Shown here one piece after another: positions 1 through 6,414 of a stretch of 64,000 bases of DNA. The translations under genes were made by a program, and so were the position numbers. How positions within the stretch are numbered: position 1 is the stretch's first letter; each line of letters opens with the position of its first letter. The stretch is from Micromonospora sp. KC723. Lineage in GTDB: Bacteria; Actinomycetota; Actinomycetes; Mycobacteriales; Micromonosporaceae. The notes below the pieces were generated by a model. The model saw only the letters and a program-made list of their open reading frames with translations. It made no database searches and was not told the origin of the DNA. The DNA lies in assembly GCF_004348595.1 (NCBI RefSeq), contig NZ_SMKD01000001.1, positions 107,296 to 171,295 on the forward strand, given 5' to 3'.

Positions 1-483
1 ACGCTCGCCGAGGAACTGCGCTCGATCGACCGCTACCTGACCATCGAACGGGCCCGGTTCGGCGACCGGTTGCAGGTGCGGTTGCAGATCGCGCCGGAGG
101 TGCTGCCGGTGACCCTGCCCTTCCTCTGCCTCCAGCCACTGGTGGAGAACGCCGTGCGCCACGGGTTGTCCCGCAAGCCCGGCACCGGCATGGTGAGCAT
201 CGAGGCCCGGGACGCGGGCGCGGAGTGTCACATCACGGTGGAGGACGACGGAGTGGGCATGGATCCGGTCACCCTGCGGACGGGCATCGCCGAGCTGGCC
301 CGCGCCGGCAGCGACCCGACCGACGATCCAGGCCAGCATGTCGGCCTCTCCAACGTCGACGAGCGGCTTCGCTCGGTTTTCGGGGACCGGTTCGGCCTGG
401 TCGTCGAAACCGGCCCCGGCTCGGGTACGAAGGTGAGCCTGCGGGTGCCGAAGTTCCACCCCGGCGTACGGGCGGGATCGTGA
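1..483 (+). CDS. LytS/YehU-type sensor histidine kinase, C-terminal part (5' end outside window)
   Basis: The reading frame is open from base 1, so the gene begins upstream and only the last 160 residues are present. The visible part is the catalytic half of a LytS-class (His_kinase plus HATPase) kinase. It has a segment around YLTIERARF, an N-box LQPLVENAVRHG, a G1 box DDGVGMD and a G2 box GLSNVDERL. Such kinases are membrane sensors that phosphorylate a LytTR regulator. That regulator is encoded next, overlapping by four bases (GTGA), so the pair is one translation-coupled two-component system. The sensor domain and signal cannot be judged from this fragment. Confidence 0.9.
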   Translation, partial: TLAEELRSIDRYLTIERARFGDRLQVRLQIAPEVLPVTLPFLCLQPLVENAVRHGLSRKPGTGMVSIEARDAGAECHITVEDDGVGMDPVTLRTGIAELARAGSDPTDDPGQHVGLSNVDERLRSVFGDRFGLVVETGPGSGTKVSLRVPKFHPGVRAGS

Positions 484-1244
484 ACTCCTCGACCGGGTTC
501 CTCCGGGTGCTGGCGGTGGACGACGAGCCGCCGGCGCTGGACGAGCTGGCGTACCACCTGCGGGCCGACCCGCGGGTGGCCCGGCTGCACACGGCGGGCG
601 ACGCCACCGAGGCGCTTCGGGTGCTCCGCGACACCGACGTGGACGTGGTCTTCCTGGACATCCGGATGCCCGGCCTGGACGGCATGGAGCTGGCCCGGGT
701 GCTGCGCCGTTTCGCCCGCCCGCCGTCGATCGTGTTCGTCACCGCGTACGACGACGGCGCGGCGGACGCCTTCGACCTGGGTGCCACCGACTACGTCCGC
801 AAACCGGTCCGGGCGGAGCGGCTGGCCGAGTCGCTGCGCCGGGTGATCGGCTCCCGGGTGGTTCCCTCGCATCCGGCGGCCCTCGCCCGGGCCGAGGAGG
901 ATCCGACCATCCCGGTCGAGCTGGCCGGGACGACCCGGATGCTGCCCCGCTCGGCGGTGCGCTGGGTGGAGGCGCAGGGCGACTACGCGCGACTGCACAC
1001 GGCCGACGGCTCGCACCTGGTCCGGGTGTCGCTGGCGACTCTCGCCGAGCGCTGGGGGGACGCCGGGTTCGTGCGGATCCACCGGTCGTACCTGGTGCAG
1101 TTGAAGCTGATCGCCGAGCTGCGGTTGGTCAACTCGGGGTACGTGGTCGTGATCGACTCGGCGGAGCTGCCGGTGAGCCGGCGGCACACCCGGGAGCTGA
1201 AGGACAAGCTGGTTCGGGCCGCGAAGCAGGACTGGAGCCGGTGA
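480..1244 (+). CDS. LytTR-family response regulator
   Basis: This is a 254-residue DNA-binding response regulator. The receiver domain (about residues 8-125) has the acidic pair DD at 14-15, the phospho-acceptor D60 in VVFLDIRMPG, and the conserved K in VRKPV. The C-terminal LytTR domain (about 145-250) contains WVEAQGDYARLHT, FVRIHRSYLV and LPVSRRHTRELK, typical of this beta-rich DNA-binding fold. The GTG start at 480 forms a GTGA overlap with the kinase stop. A longer open frame upstream is only the kinase read out of frame. Related kinase/regulator pairs elsewhere control carboxylate transporters, and a solute:sodium symporter lies 5 kb downstream; that link is inference. Confidence 0.93.
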   Translation: MNSSTGFLRVLAVDDEPPALDELAYHLRADPRVARLHTAGDATEALRVLRDTDVDVVFLDIRMPGLDGMELARVLRRFARPPSIVFVTAYDDGAADAFDLGATDYVRKPVRAERLAESLRRVIGSRVVPSHPAALARAEEDPTIPVELAGTTRMLPRSAVRWVEAQGDYARLHTADGSHLVRVSLATLAERWGDAGFVRIHRSYLVQLKLIAELRLVNSGYVVVIDSAELPVSRRHTRELKDKLVRAAKQDWSR

Positions 1245-1254
1245 CCTGGATCAC
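1241..1254. promoter_or_regulatory. Crp-like site GTGA-N6-TCAC
   Basis: The bases GTGACCTGGATCAC overlap the regulator stop codon and lie about 50 bases before the predicted transcription start of the next gene. They differ at one of 14 positions from a second site at 12629-12642. The GTGA-N6-TCAC form is that of Crp/Fnr-family operators. No binding evidence is available. Confidence 0.4.
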
Positions 1255-1285
1255 CTTACGGGGCGGGAACACGCCGCCATCCTCG

Positions 1286-1307
1286 TACGCTGTACGGCAG
1301 GCCGTAC
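1286..1307 (+). promoter_or_regulatory. -10 box with overlapping palindromic operator
   Basis: A TACGCT -10-like box (1286-1291) is followed at once by the perfect inverted repeat GTACGGC-AG-GCCGTAC (1292-1307), which spans the expected transcription start. Outer copies TCGTACG and CGTACGA extend the symmetry. A repressor bound here would block the following gene. The arm length suits a TetR-like protein, but no regulator gene is adjacent. Confidence 0.45.
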
Positions 1308-1323
1308 GACAAGTGGAGGCCCG

Positions 1324-1986
1324 TTGCCAGACCCTCGATTCGACGCCGCCGCCGAGTTCGACCGCCAGGTCGACACCCTCGTCCGCCTCGGCTACCCGGC
1401 CCTGGCCGGAGTCACCGAGAACACCTTCCGCGACCTGGTCGCGCCGCTGCGCGCCGCCGCCGTCACCGGCACGGCCGAACTGCCGCCGCCCACCGAGGCC
1501 CGGATCCCTTTCCTGCTGGTGGTCACCCGTGACCTCGTGCCGGTCGAGGAGCGGGTCGCCCTGACCACCCTGCCCGGCAAGCGCAAACCGGGCATCATCG
1601 ACCGGCACTACGCCGAGGGTGACCTGGCTCGCTTCGACCCTGTCAAGGAGCTGGAGGTGCCGGCCGGGTCGGCGTACCTGCTCTTCGACGTGGACCGGGG
1701 CGAGGAGACGCTCAACCTGGCCCCCGCCACGGCGATGGAGGTGATCACCCGTCAAGGCCGGCTGCCGCTCACCATCGACGAGGGCTTGGCCCTCGTCACG
1801 CTGCATCCGGTGGCACTGGCGAAGAACAAGTGCTTCTCGCTGCTCGGCTCCCGCTGCGGGGACAAGCGGGTCCCGGCGCTCTGGATCAGTCAGGGCGCCC
1901 CGAAGCTCGGCTGGTGCTGGTACGGCAACCCGCACACCTGGCTCGGCTCCGCCACCGCCCGGCCGGAGCGGGCGGGCCTGGAATGA
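1324..1986 (+). CDS. DUF5701-like protein of unknown function
   Basis: This is a 220-residue soluble protein without signal peptide or membrane segments. It resembles the actinobacterial DUF5701 family (FDRQVDTLVRLGYPAL near the N-terminus; PALWISQGAPKLGWCWYGNPHTWLG at the C-terminus, read as two adjoining motifs). No catalytic motif is evident. Its start is a TTG at 1324 behind GGAGG at 1315-1319, a rather short four-base gap. It stands alone behind its own promoter with a palindromic operator. It faces the secreted-protein gene across a strong hairpin. The family name is from memory of its N-terminal pattern and is moderately certain. Confidence 0.7.
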   Translation: MPDPRFDAAAEFDRQVDTLVRLGYPALAGVTENTFRDLVAPLRAAAVTGTAELPPPTEARIPFLLVVTRDLVPVEERVALTTLPGKRKPGIIDRHYAEGDLARFDPVKELEVPAGSAYLLFDVDRGEETLNLAPATAMEVITRQGRLPLTIDEGLALVTLHPVALAKNKCFSLLGSRCGDKRVPALWISQGAPKLGWCWYGNPHTWLGSATARPERAGLE

Positions 1987-2031
1987 CCCGGCGGGCCGGT
2001 GCGGGTGACGTCCCCGCACCGGCCCGCCGGG
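1987..2031. terminator. Hairpin between convergent genes
   Basis: A perfect 19-bp inverted repeat (arms 1987-2005 and 2013-2031, 7-base loop) starts directly after the upstream stop codon. It lies 40 bases from the end of the convergent gene. There is no T-tract. It probably ends transcripts from both sides. Confidence 0.75.
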
Positions 2032-2070
2032 CAGGCCGGTCTCCACCGGCCTCCGGCCTGCCCGGTACGG

Positions 2071-4176
2071 TCAGCGGCGGACGGCCGGGCCCGCGCCCGA
2101 TCCGACGACCGTCGAGTACGGCCTCACGCTCGCCACAGTGGTGCTGGCCGTGCCCGAGTAACGGTGGAATCGCCCGACCACGTCCGCCACCAGGTGGGTG
2201 GAGCCGGCATGGTTGTGGACGTGGAACGAGTCCTGCGGCCCGATGATCCCCATGATCGCGTTGGAGACGGTCTGCCCGGCCGCCGGGTTGAGGTTGCTGG
2301 CCGTCGGCTTCGGCGCGCCGAAGCCGGCCGGCCACACCGTGATCACGGTGTTGGCCGTGGGCGCCACCGCGGTCACGTTCATCGCCAGCACCTGCGTCGT
2401 GTCGGTGACCACCGAGGACGGTGCGGTGACCTCCCGGGTGCTGTTGGGTGGGAGCACCCCGTTGACGCCCTGGTTGATGCGGCTGTCGGCGATCCGCACC
2501 GGACTGCGGGGCGTGAACCGCAGACCGTCCGCCACCGTGCCGTCGTCGATGACGCCGACCAGGTCCACCACCACGTGCGCGGTGGCCGAGGTGTAGATCT
2601 CGTACGACGGCGCGCCCCACGAGTCGCCACAGAAGTCCTGGTAGCAGGGCGCGCTCTGGACGACGGCAAGGTTGGGCACCACCTTGCCGGCGGCGTAGTT
2701 GACGGTCGAGGAGACCGGCACCTCGGGACCGCCCGGCCAGGCGGTCAGGAAGCCCGAGCGCTGCGGCGAGACGGCGGTGATGTTGAGAACGAACGCCCGC
2801 ACGCGCGACCGGACCGGTTCGTTGAAGTTGACCCATCCGGTGATCGACCATCCGCCGGGCAACACCCCGCCACCCCGGCGCGTGTCCAGGATCCGGGTCG
2901 GCACGAACGGGTGATACTGGCCGCCCATGCCGTGGCTGGTCGCGACGACGTTGGTGCCGGCGTACCAGCCGACCACGTCGACCACCACGTCCGTGTAGCC
3001 GGTCCGGTTGTAGATGGAGACCTTGCCCCCCGAACCGATCTTCACGGTGACGTTGTTCGAGCCCAGCCACTTCCCCGGAAAGTTGATCGAGGACGCGGTC
3101 GGCCGGGCGTCACCCGCCGGGTACGCGGTCAGGAAGCTGGCCGAGGTGGGGTTGGCGACGGTCACGTTCAGCACCACCGAGCCGACCCCGCTCGACGGCA
3201 CTCCACCCCGGCCGGTGACCTGGAGGTCCACCTTCCGGTCCGGGCCGATCTTCGCCTTGGCGGTGCCGATGCCGCTGCGGGTGTCCATCAGCCGCGACGG
3301 ACCCACCGGGTAGTAGGTGCCGACGACCCCGTCGAAGGCGGTGAACTTCAGCGGCACGATCCGCTTGCCGTACGCGCTGTCGTCGGTGACGACGAGGTTG
3401 GCGGCGGCGGTACCGGCCCGGGTGGCGGTGGCCGACACGGTCAGCTCGCAGCCGTCGCCGGGGGCGAGGGTACGGCCGGAGCAGTCGTCGGCGACGATGC
3501 CGAACGATGCCGGCTGCGCCCCGGTGAGGGTGGCCGAGGTGAAGGTCACCGGCAGGGTTCCCTGGGAGCGGTACGTCACCGTCCTGGTCTGCGTCGGGCT
3601 CTCCACCTCTAGCCGGCCGAAGTCGACCGGCACGGGGGTGGAGACGACGGCGGCGTAGTCGACGTCGGAGTTCCAGCGGATCTCGCCGGTCATCGTCCCG
3701 GTGCGGTCGCAGTCGAAGACGTACGAGGCGGCAAAGCTGGTCATTGCCTTGGTGCCCGGGTCGTACCCCGCCTCCGCGACGGTCATCGTGCCCGTGGAGG
3801 AGGCGCAGCCGGTGTGGTCGGCGGCGATGTCGAGCCTGGCCCGAGTCGAATCCGCGAAACGCGCCGTCTGGTAGGTCTGGCCCGCCGTCCAGGCCTGCCC
3901 GGTCGGTGCCCCTGTCCGGACGTTGAGCCAGGAGCCACCGGGCAGGTTCCGTAGGTACATCGACAGCGAGCCGTCGGTTTCCGGTACGACCTCGACGGAG
4001 GAGTTGCTGGCGTCGAAGACGCCGGAACTCTTGACCGGGTGACCGGATGCGTCCCCGACGTCGACGGTCACGACCGTGTACGGCGCGGTGGGCGCGGCGA
4101 GCGCCACCCCCGGCAGTCCGGCCAGCGCACAGGCCCCGGCGACACTCACGCCGAGCAGAGCGCGGATTTTGCGCAT
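2071..4176 (-). CDS. Large secreted protein: ASH-like domain plus three DTR repeats
   Basis: This is a 701-residue exported protein. A signal peptide spans residues 1-28 (MRKIRALLG, hydrophobic core, ALAA cleavage site). Residues about 160-280 look like an ASH/choice-of-anchor immunoglobulin-like domain (SFGIVADDCSG, LAPGDGCELTV). Three repeats of roughly 130-150 residues follow, opening with YYPVGPSRLMDTR, YHPFVPTRILDTR and FTPRSPVRIADSR and closing with VVVDVVGWY-like strands. No catalytic motif is seen; a surface or matrix role is a guess. A GTG six bases upstream is open, but the ATG at 4176 sits correctly behind ACGGGGT and matches the start of the downstream paralogue (4394-5767). Confidence 0.8.
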   Translation of the reverse strand: MRKIRALLGVSVAGACALAGLPGVALAAPTAPYTVVTVDVGDASGHPVKSSGVFDASNSSVEVVPETDGSLSMYLRNLPGGSWLNVRTGAPTGQAWTAGQTYQTARFADSTRARLDIAADHTGCASSTGTMTVAEAGYDPGTKAMTSFAASYVFDCDRTGTMTGEIRWNSDVDYAAVVSTPVPVDFGRLEVESPTQTRTVTYRSQGTLPVTFTSATLTGAQPASFGIVADDCSGRTLAPGDGCELTVSATATRAGTAAANLVVTDDSAYGKRIVPLKFTAFDGVVGTYYPVGPSRLMDTRSGIGTAKAKIGPDRKVDLQVTGRGGVPSSGVGSVVLNVTVANPTSASFLTAYPAGDARPTASSINFPGKWLGSNNVTVKIGSGGKVSIYNRTGYTDVVVDVVGWYAGTNVVATSHGMGGQYHPFVPTRILDTRRGGGVLPGGWSITGWVNFNEPVRSRVRAFVLNITAVSPQRSGFLTAWPGGPEVPVSSTVNYAAGKVVPNLAVVQSAPCYQDFCGDSWGAPSYEIYTSATAHVVVDLVGVIDDGTVADGLRFTPRSPVRIADSRINQGVNGVLPPNSTREVTAPSSVVTDTTQVLAMNVTAVAPTANTVITVWPAGFGAPKPTASNLNPAAGQTVSNAIMGIIGPQDSFHVHNHAGSTHLVADVVGRFHRYSGTASTTVASVRPYSTVVGSGAGPAVRR

Positions 4177-4215
4177 GAACACCCCGTGGGGAGAAAGGAA
4201 AGGATTGGTCGGCCC

Positions 4216-4244
4216 AGCTTAGGGGCGATGATCTATGCCGCCAA
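4216..4244 (-). promoter_or_regulatory. Promoter of the 701-residue secreted protein
   Basis: On the minus strand TTGGCG (4239-4244) is followed after exactly 17 bases by TAAGCT (4216-4221), about 40 bases before the start codon. The paralogue promoter has the same layout. Both carry ACCTCCTTG running into the -35 box. Confidence 0.6.
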
Positions 4245-4340
4245 GGAGGTTCGGCGTCACCCGGCAATGGGCAATACCGGCCAGCGCCCCAGGCCCGCTC
4301 CGGTCACCGGCCGGGCCGCTACACCGACCGGCCGGAAACG

Positions 4341-4374
4341 GAAGGTGCCCCGACCAATCGGCCGGGGCACCTTC
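4341..4374 (-). terminator. Hairpin after the second secreted-protein gene
   Basis: A perfect 12-bp stem (4341-4352 with 4363-4374, 10-base loop) lies 20 bases beyond the stop codon of the minus-strand gene ending at 4394. It separates the two paralogues, so they are transcribed independently. Confidence 0.75.
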
Positions 4375-4393
4375 TGTGGTGCTGTCGCCTTTG

Positions 4394-5767
4394 TCAGCGG
4401 TGCGAGGAGCCGGTGACCTCGGCCTTGCGCGGCTGCGTCTTCGGAGCGATGCCCCGCTCCGCCGCAGCCGACGGGTAGTAGAAGGTCCCGACCACGTCCG
4501 CCACCAGGTGGGTGGAGCCGGTCAGGTTGTGCACCTTGAACGCGGCGGTCGGCTCGATGATGCCGAGCACCGCGTTGGACACGACCTGGTTGGCGTACGG
4601 GTTGAGGTTGCTGGTGGCGGGCTTGTCGATGTCCGGGATGTCGGCCGGCCACACGGTGATGACGGTGTTCTTGGTCGGCTTCACCGCGGTCACGTTCATG
4701 ACCGCCACGCCGGTGTCGGCGGTGACCAGCTCGGCCGGCACCTCGACCCGGGCGGTGGCGTTCGCGCCCAGCGCGCCGTTGATGCCCTTGTTCGCCCGGC
4801 TGTCCACGATCCGGGTCGGGCTCTGCGGCTGGAACCGCATGCCGTACTGCGAGTAGCCGTCGTCGACCGCGCCGACGAAGTCGACCAGGACGTGCGCCGC
4901 CGCCGAGGTGTAGATCTTGAACTTCGGCGCGCCCGGCTCGCACCACTGCCCCGCCTCGGAGCCGGTGCACGGGGTGGTCTGCACGAAGGCCACGTTCGGC
5001 ACGTTGACGCCCGCGCCGTAGTTGACCGTCGAGGAGGTCGGCCGGCTGGTGGCGCCGGACCACGCGGTCAGGAAGCCGGCCTTGGCCGGAGCGACCGCGG
5101 TGAGGTTGAAGACCAGGGTCTTGATGTGCGGGTTGGTGTCGGCGCCGAAGTCGAGGGAGTACTCCAACGTGGTGCCCGCCGACGGCTTGCCCTCGGGTTC
5201 GATTCGGGTGTCGAAGACCCGCTCCGGCTCGAACCACTCGTACTGGCCACCCGGGGTGGCGAACGAGTTGTCGGCGGCGTAGTAGCCGACCACGTCGACG
5301 ACCACGTCGGTGGAGCCGTTGCGGTTGTAGACGGAGACCTTGCCGTCGGCACCGAGCTTGACGGTGACGTTGTTGGAGCCCAGCCAACCCTTGGCGAAGT
5401 TGATCGACGAGGCGTCCGGCCGGGTCTCACCGGCCGGGTAGGCGGTGACGAAGCTGTCCATCGTCGGGCCGGTGATGGTCACGTTCAGCACGACCGCCCC
5501 GACGCCGCTGGCGGGAACGCCGCCGCGGCCGGCGACCTGGAGGTCGACCTTGCTCAGCGGACCGAGCTTCGCCTTCGGCGCGCCGAGACCGGAACGGGTG
5601 TCCAGCAGGCGGGCCGGTGAGACCGGGTAGTAGGTGCCGGTGGAGTCGGCTGCCGCCGCCTGCTGCTGCAGGGCGGCCGAGGGAGCCGCGAACGCCGTGG
5701 CCGGCACCGCGGTCAGGGCGCAGGCTCCGGCGAGGGTCACGCCGAGGACAGTGCGGAATTTGCGCAT
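4394..5767 (-). CDS. Secreted three-repeat protein, paralogue of the 701-residue protein
   Basis: This 457-residue exported protein has a signal peptide (MRKFRTVLGVTLAGACAL, then AFAA at about residue 30) and three repeats of about 130 residues. The repeats begin YYPVSPARLLDTR (about 43), YEWFEPERVFDTR (about 172) and FQPQSPTRIVDSR (about 307). It lacks the ASH-like domain of its neighbour but aligns with it across all three repeats, including LGSNNVTVK and STDVVVDVVGYY. A tandem duplication with gain or loss of one domain is the simplest history. The open frame continues far upstream, but the ATG at 5767 behind ACGGGGT gives a proper signal peptide. Function unknown; a surface-exposed or matrix protein is inferred. 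Confidence 0.82.
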   Translation of the reverse strand: MRKFRTVLGVTLAGACALTAVPATAFAAPSAALQQQAAAADSTGTYYPVSPARLLDTRSGLGAPKAKLGPLSKVDLQVAGRGGVPASGVGAVVLNVTITGPTMDSFVTAYPAGETRPDASSINFAKGWLGSNNVTVKLGADGKVSVYNRNGSTDVVVDVVGYYAADNSFATPGGQYEWFEPERVFDTRIEPEGKPSAGTTLEYSLDFGADTNPHIKTLVFNLTAVAPAKAGFLTAWSGATSRPTSSTVNYGAGVNVPNVAFVQTTPCTGSEAGQWCEPGAPKFKIYTSAAAHVLVDFVGAVDDGYSQYGMRFQPQSPTRIVDSRANKGINGALGANATARVEVPAELVTADTGVAVMNVTAVKPTKNTVITVWPADIPDIDKPATSNLNPYANQVVSNAVLGIIEPTAAFKVHNLTGSTHLVADVVGTFYYPSAAAERGIAPKTQPRKAEVTGSSHR

Positions 5768-5809
5768 AGAAACCCCGTGTGAGGAGAGGAAACAGGGAAT
5801 TGCCGCCTC

Positions 5810-5838
5810 AGCGTAGGGGGAAGGATCAAGCCCGGCAA
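5810..5838 (-). promoter_or_regulatory. Promoter of the 457-residue secreted protein
   Basis: On the minus strand TTGCCG (5833-5838) and TACGCT (5810-5815) are 17 bases apart, about 43 bases before the start codon. The arrangement matches that of the paralogue. Confidence 0.6.
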
Positions 5839-5857
5839 GGAGGTACCCGGACTTGAT
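5825..5857. promoter_or_regulatory. Inverted repeat over the -35 region
   Basis: ATCAAGCCCGG (5825-5835) and CCGGACTTGAT (5847-5857) form arms matching at 10 of 11 positions, separated by 11 bases. They cover the -35 box of the 457-residue secreted protein. The position suits a repressor or activator operator. The other paralogue has no such repeat. Confidence 0.4.
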
Positions 5858-5911
5858 ACGGGGGGTGAACCGATCGAGACTTAATGGCGCCTTAATTCCC
5901 TCCAGCGGGGG

Positions 5912-5953
5912 TTGTCCACAGGGCCCCACCACTTTCTCCACAGGTTGTCCACA
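5912..5953 (+). promoter_or_regulatory. Three phased DnaA boxes
   Basis: Two perfect TTGTCCACA boxes (5912-5920 and 5945-5953) flank a one-mismatch TTCTCCACA (5934-5942). All three have the same orientation, with starts 22 and 11 bases apart, i.e. on the same helical face. They lie directly upstream of the promoter at 5969. TTGTCCACA is the favoured DnaA box of high-GC actinobacteria. Confidence 0.55.
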
Positions 5954-5968
5954 CCCTGGCGGAGCCTC

Positions 5969-5996
5969 TTGACATCCATACTGAGCAGGCGAGACT
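5969..5996 (+). promoter_or_regulatory. Promoter with consensus -35
   Basis: A perfect TTGACA (5969-5974) is followed after 16 bases by GAGACT (5991-5996), six bases before the ATG at 6003. The start has no Shine-Dalgarno sequence, so a leaderless transcript is likely. The -10 box is poor. Confidence 0.5.
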
Positions 5997-6002
5997 GCCC
6001 AG

Positions 6003-6413
6003 ATGACCGCCGACGAGCAGGTGCCCGCCCCCCGCGCGCCACAACCTCGGCCCAGGACCCGGATCGTGCTGGCCGAGGTGTCCCGCCCCCACGACCGGAC
6101 CGATCGCACCCGCGCCGAGCTGGCCCAGCAGACCCGGGTCGGCGACGCGCTGGTGCGCGGGCTCGTCCGGGCCCAGCTCTCCCTGGCGCTGCGGCTCTCC
6201 CTGGTGGTGCTGATCGGGCTGGGCGGGCTCCCCTGGCTCTTCGCGATCGCTCCCACGGTCGGGCGGGTCACCGTGCTCGGGGTCAACCTGCCCTGGCTGC
6301 TGCTCGGGGTGGTCTCCTTCCCGTTCCTGATCGCGGTGGGTTGGGCGTACGTGCGGCTCGCCGAACGCAACGAGCAGGACTTCACCGACCTGGTCCAGCG
6401 GCCGGAGCACTGA
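6003..6413 (+). CDS. Small two-helix membrane protein partnered with a symporter
   Basis: This 136-residue protein has a charged N-terminal half (residues 1-60) and two membrane helices (about 63-83 and 93-115), followed by a short charged tail. It ends one base before the symporter start, so the two are co-translated. The arrangement is that of the DUF485 subunits that accompany acetate-type SSS transporters. The sequence is not a clear DUF485 match, so that family name is not applied. It probably assembles with or regulates the symporter in the membrane. Confidence 0.75.
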   Translation: MTADEQVPAPRAPQPRPRTRIVLAEVSRPHDRTDRTRAELAQQTRVGDALVRGLVRAQLSLALRLSLVVLIGLGGLPWLFAIAPTVGRVTVLGVNLPWLLLGVVSFPFLIAVGWAYVRLAERNEQDFTDLVQRPEH

Positions 6414-6414
6414 G

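Noticed and set aside
228..1187. Long minus-strand ORF opposite the LytTR regulator, and many similar antisense frames across the window.
   Set aside because: GC-rich codon bias keeps the opposite frames open. The His/Arg/Gly/Pro-rich products have no domain pattern.
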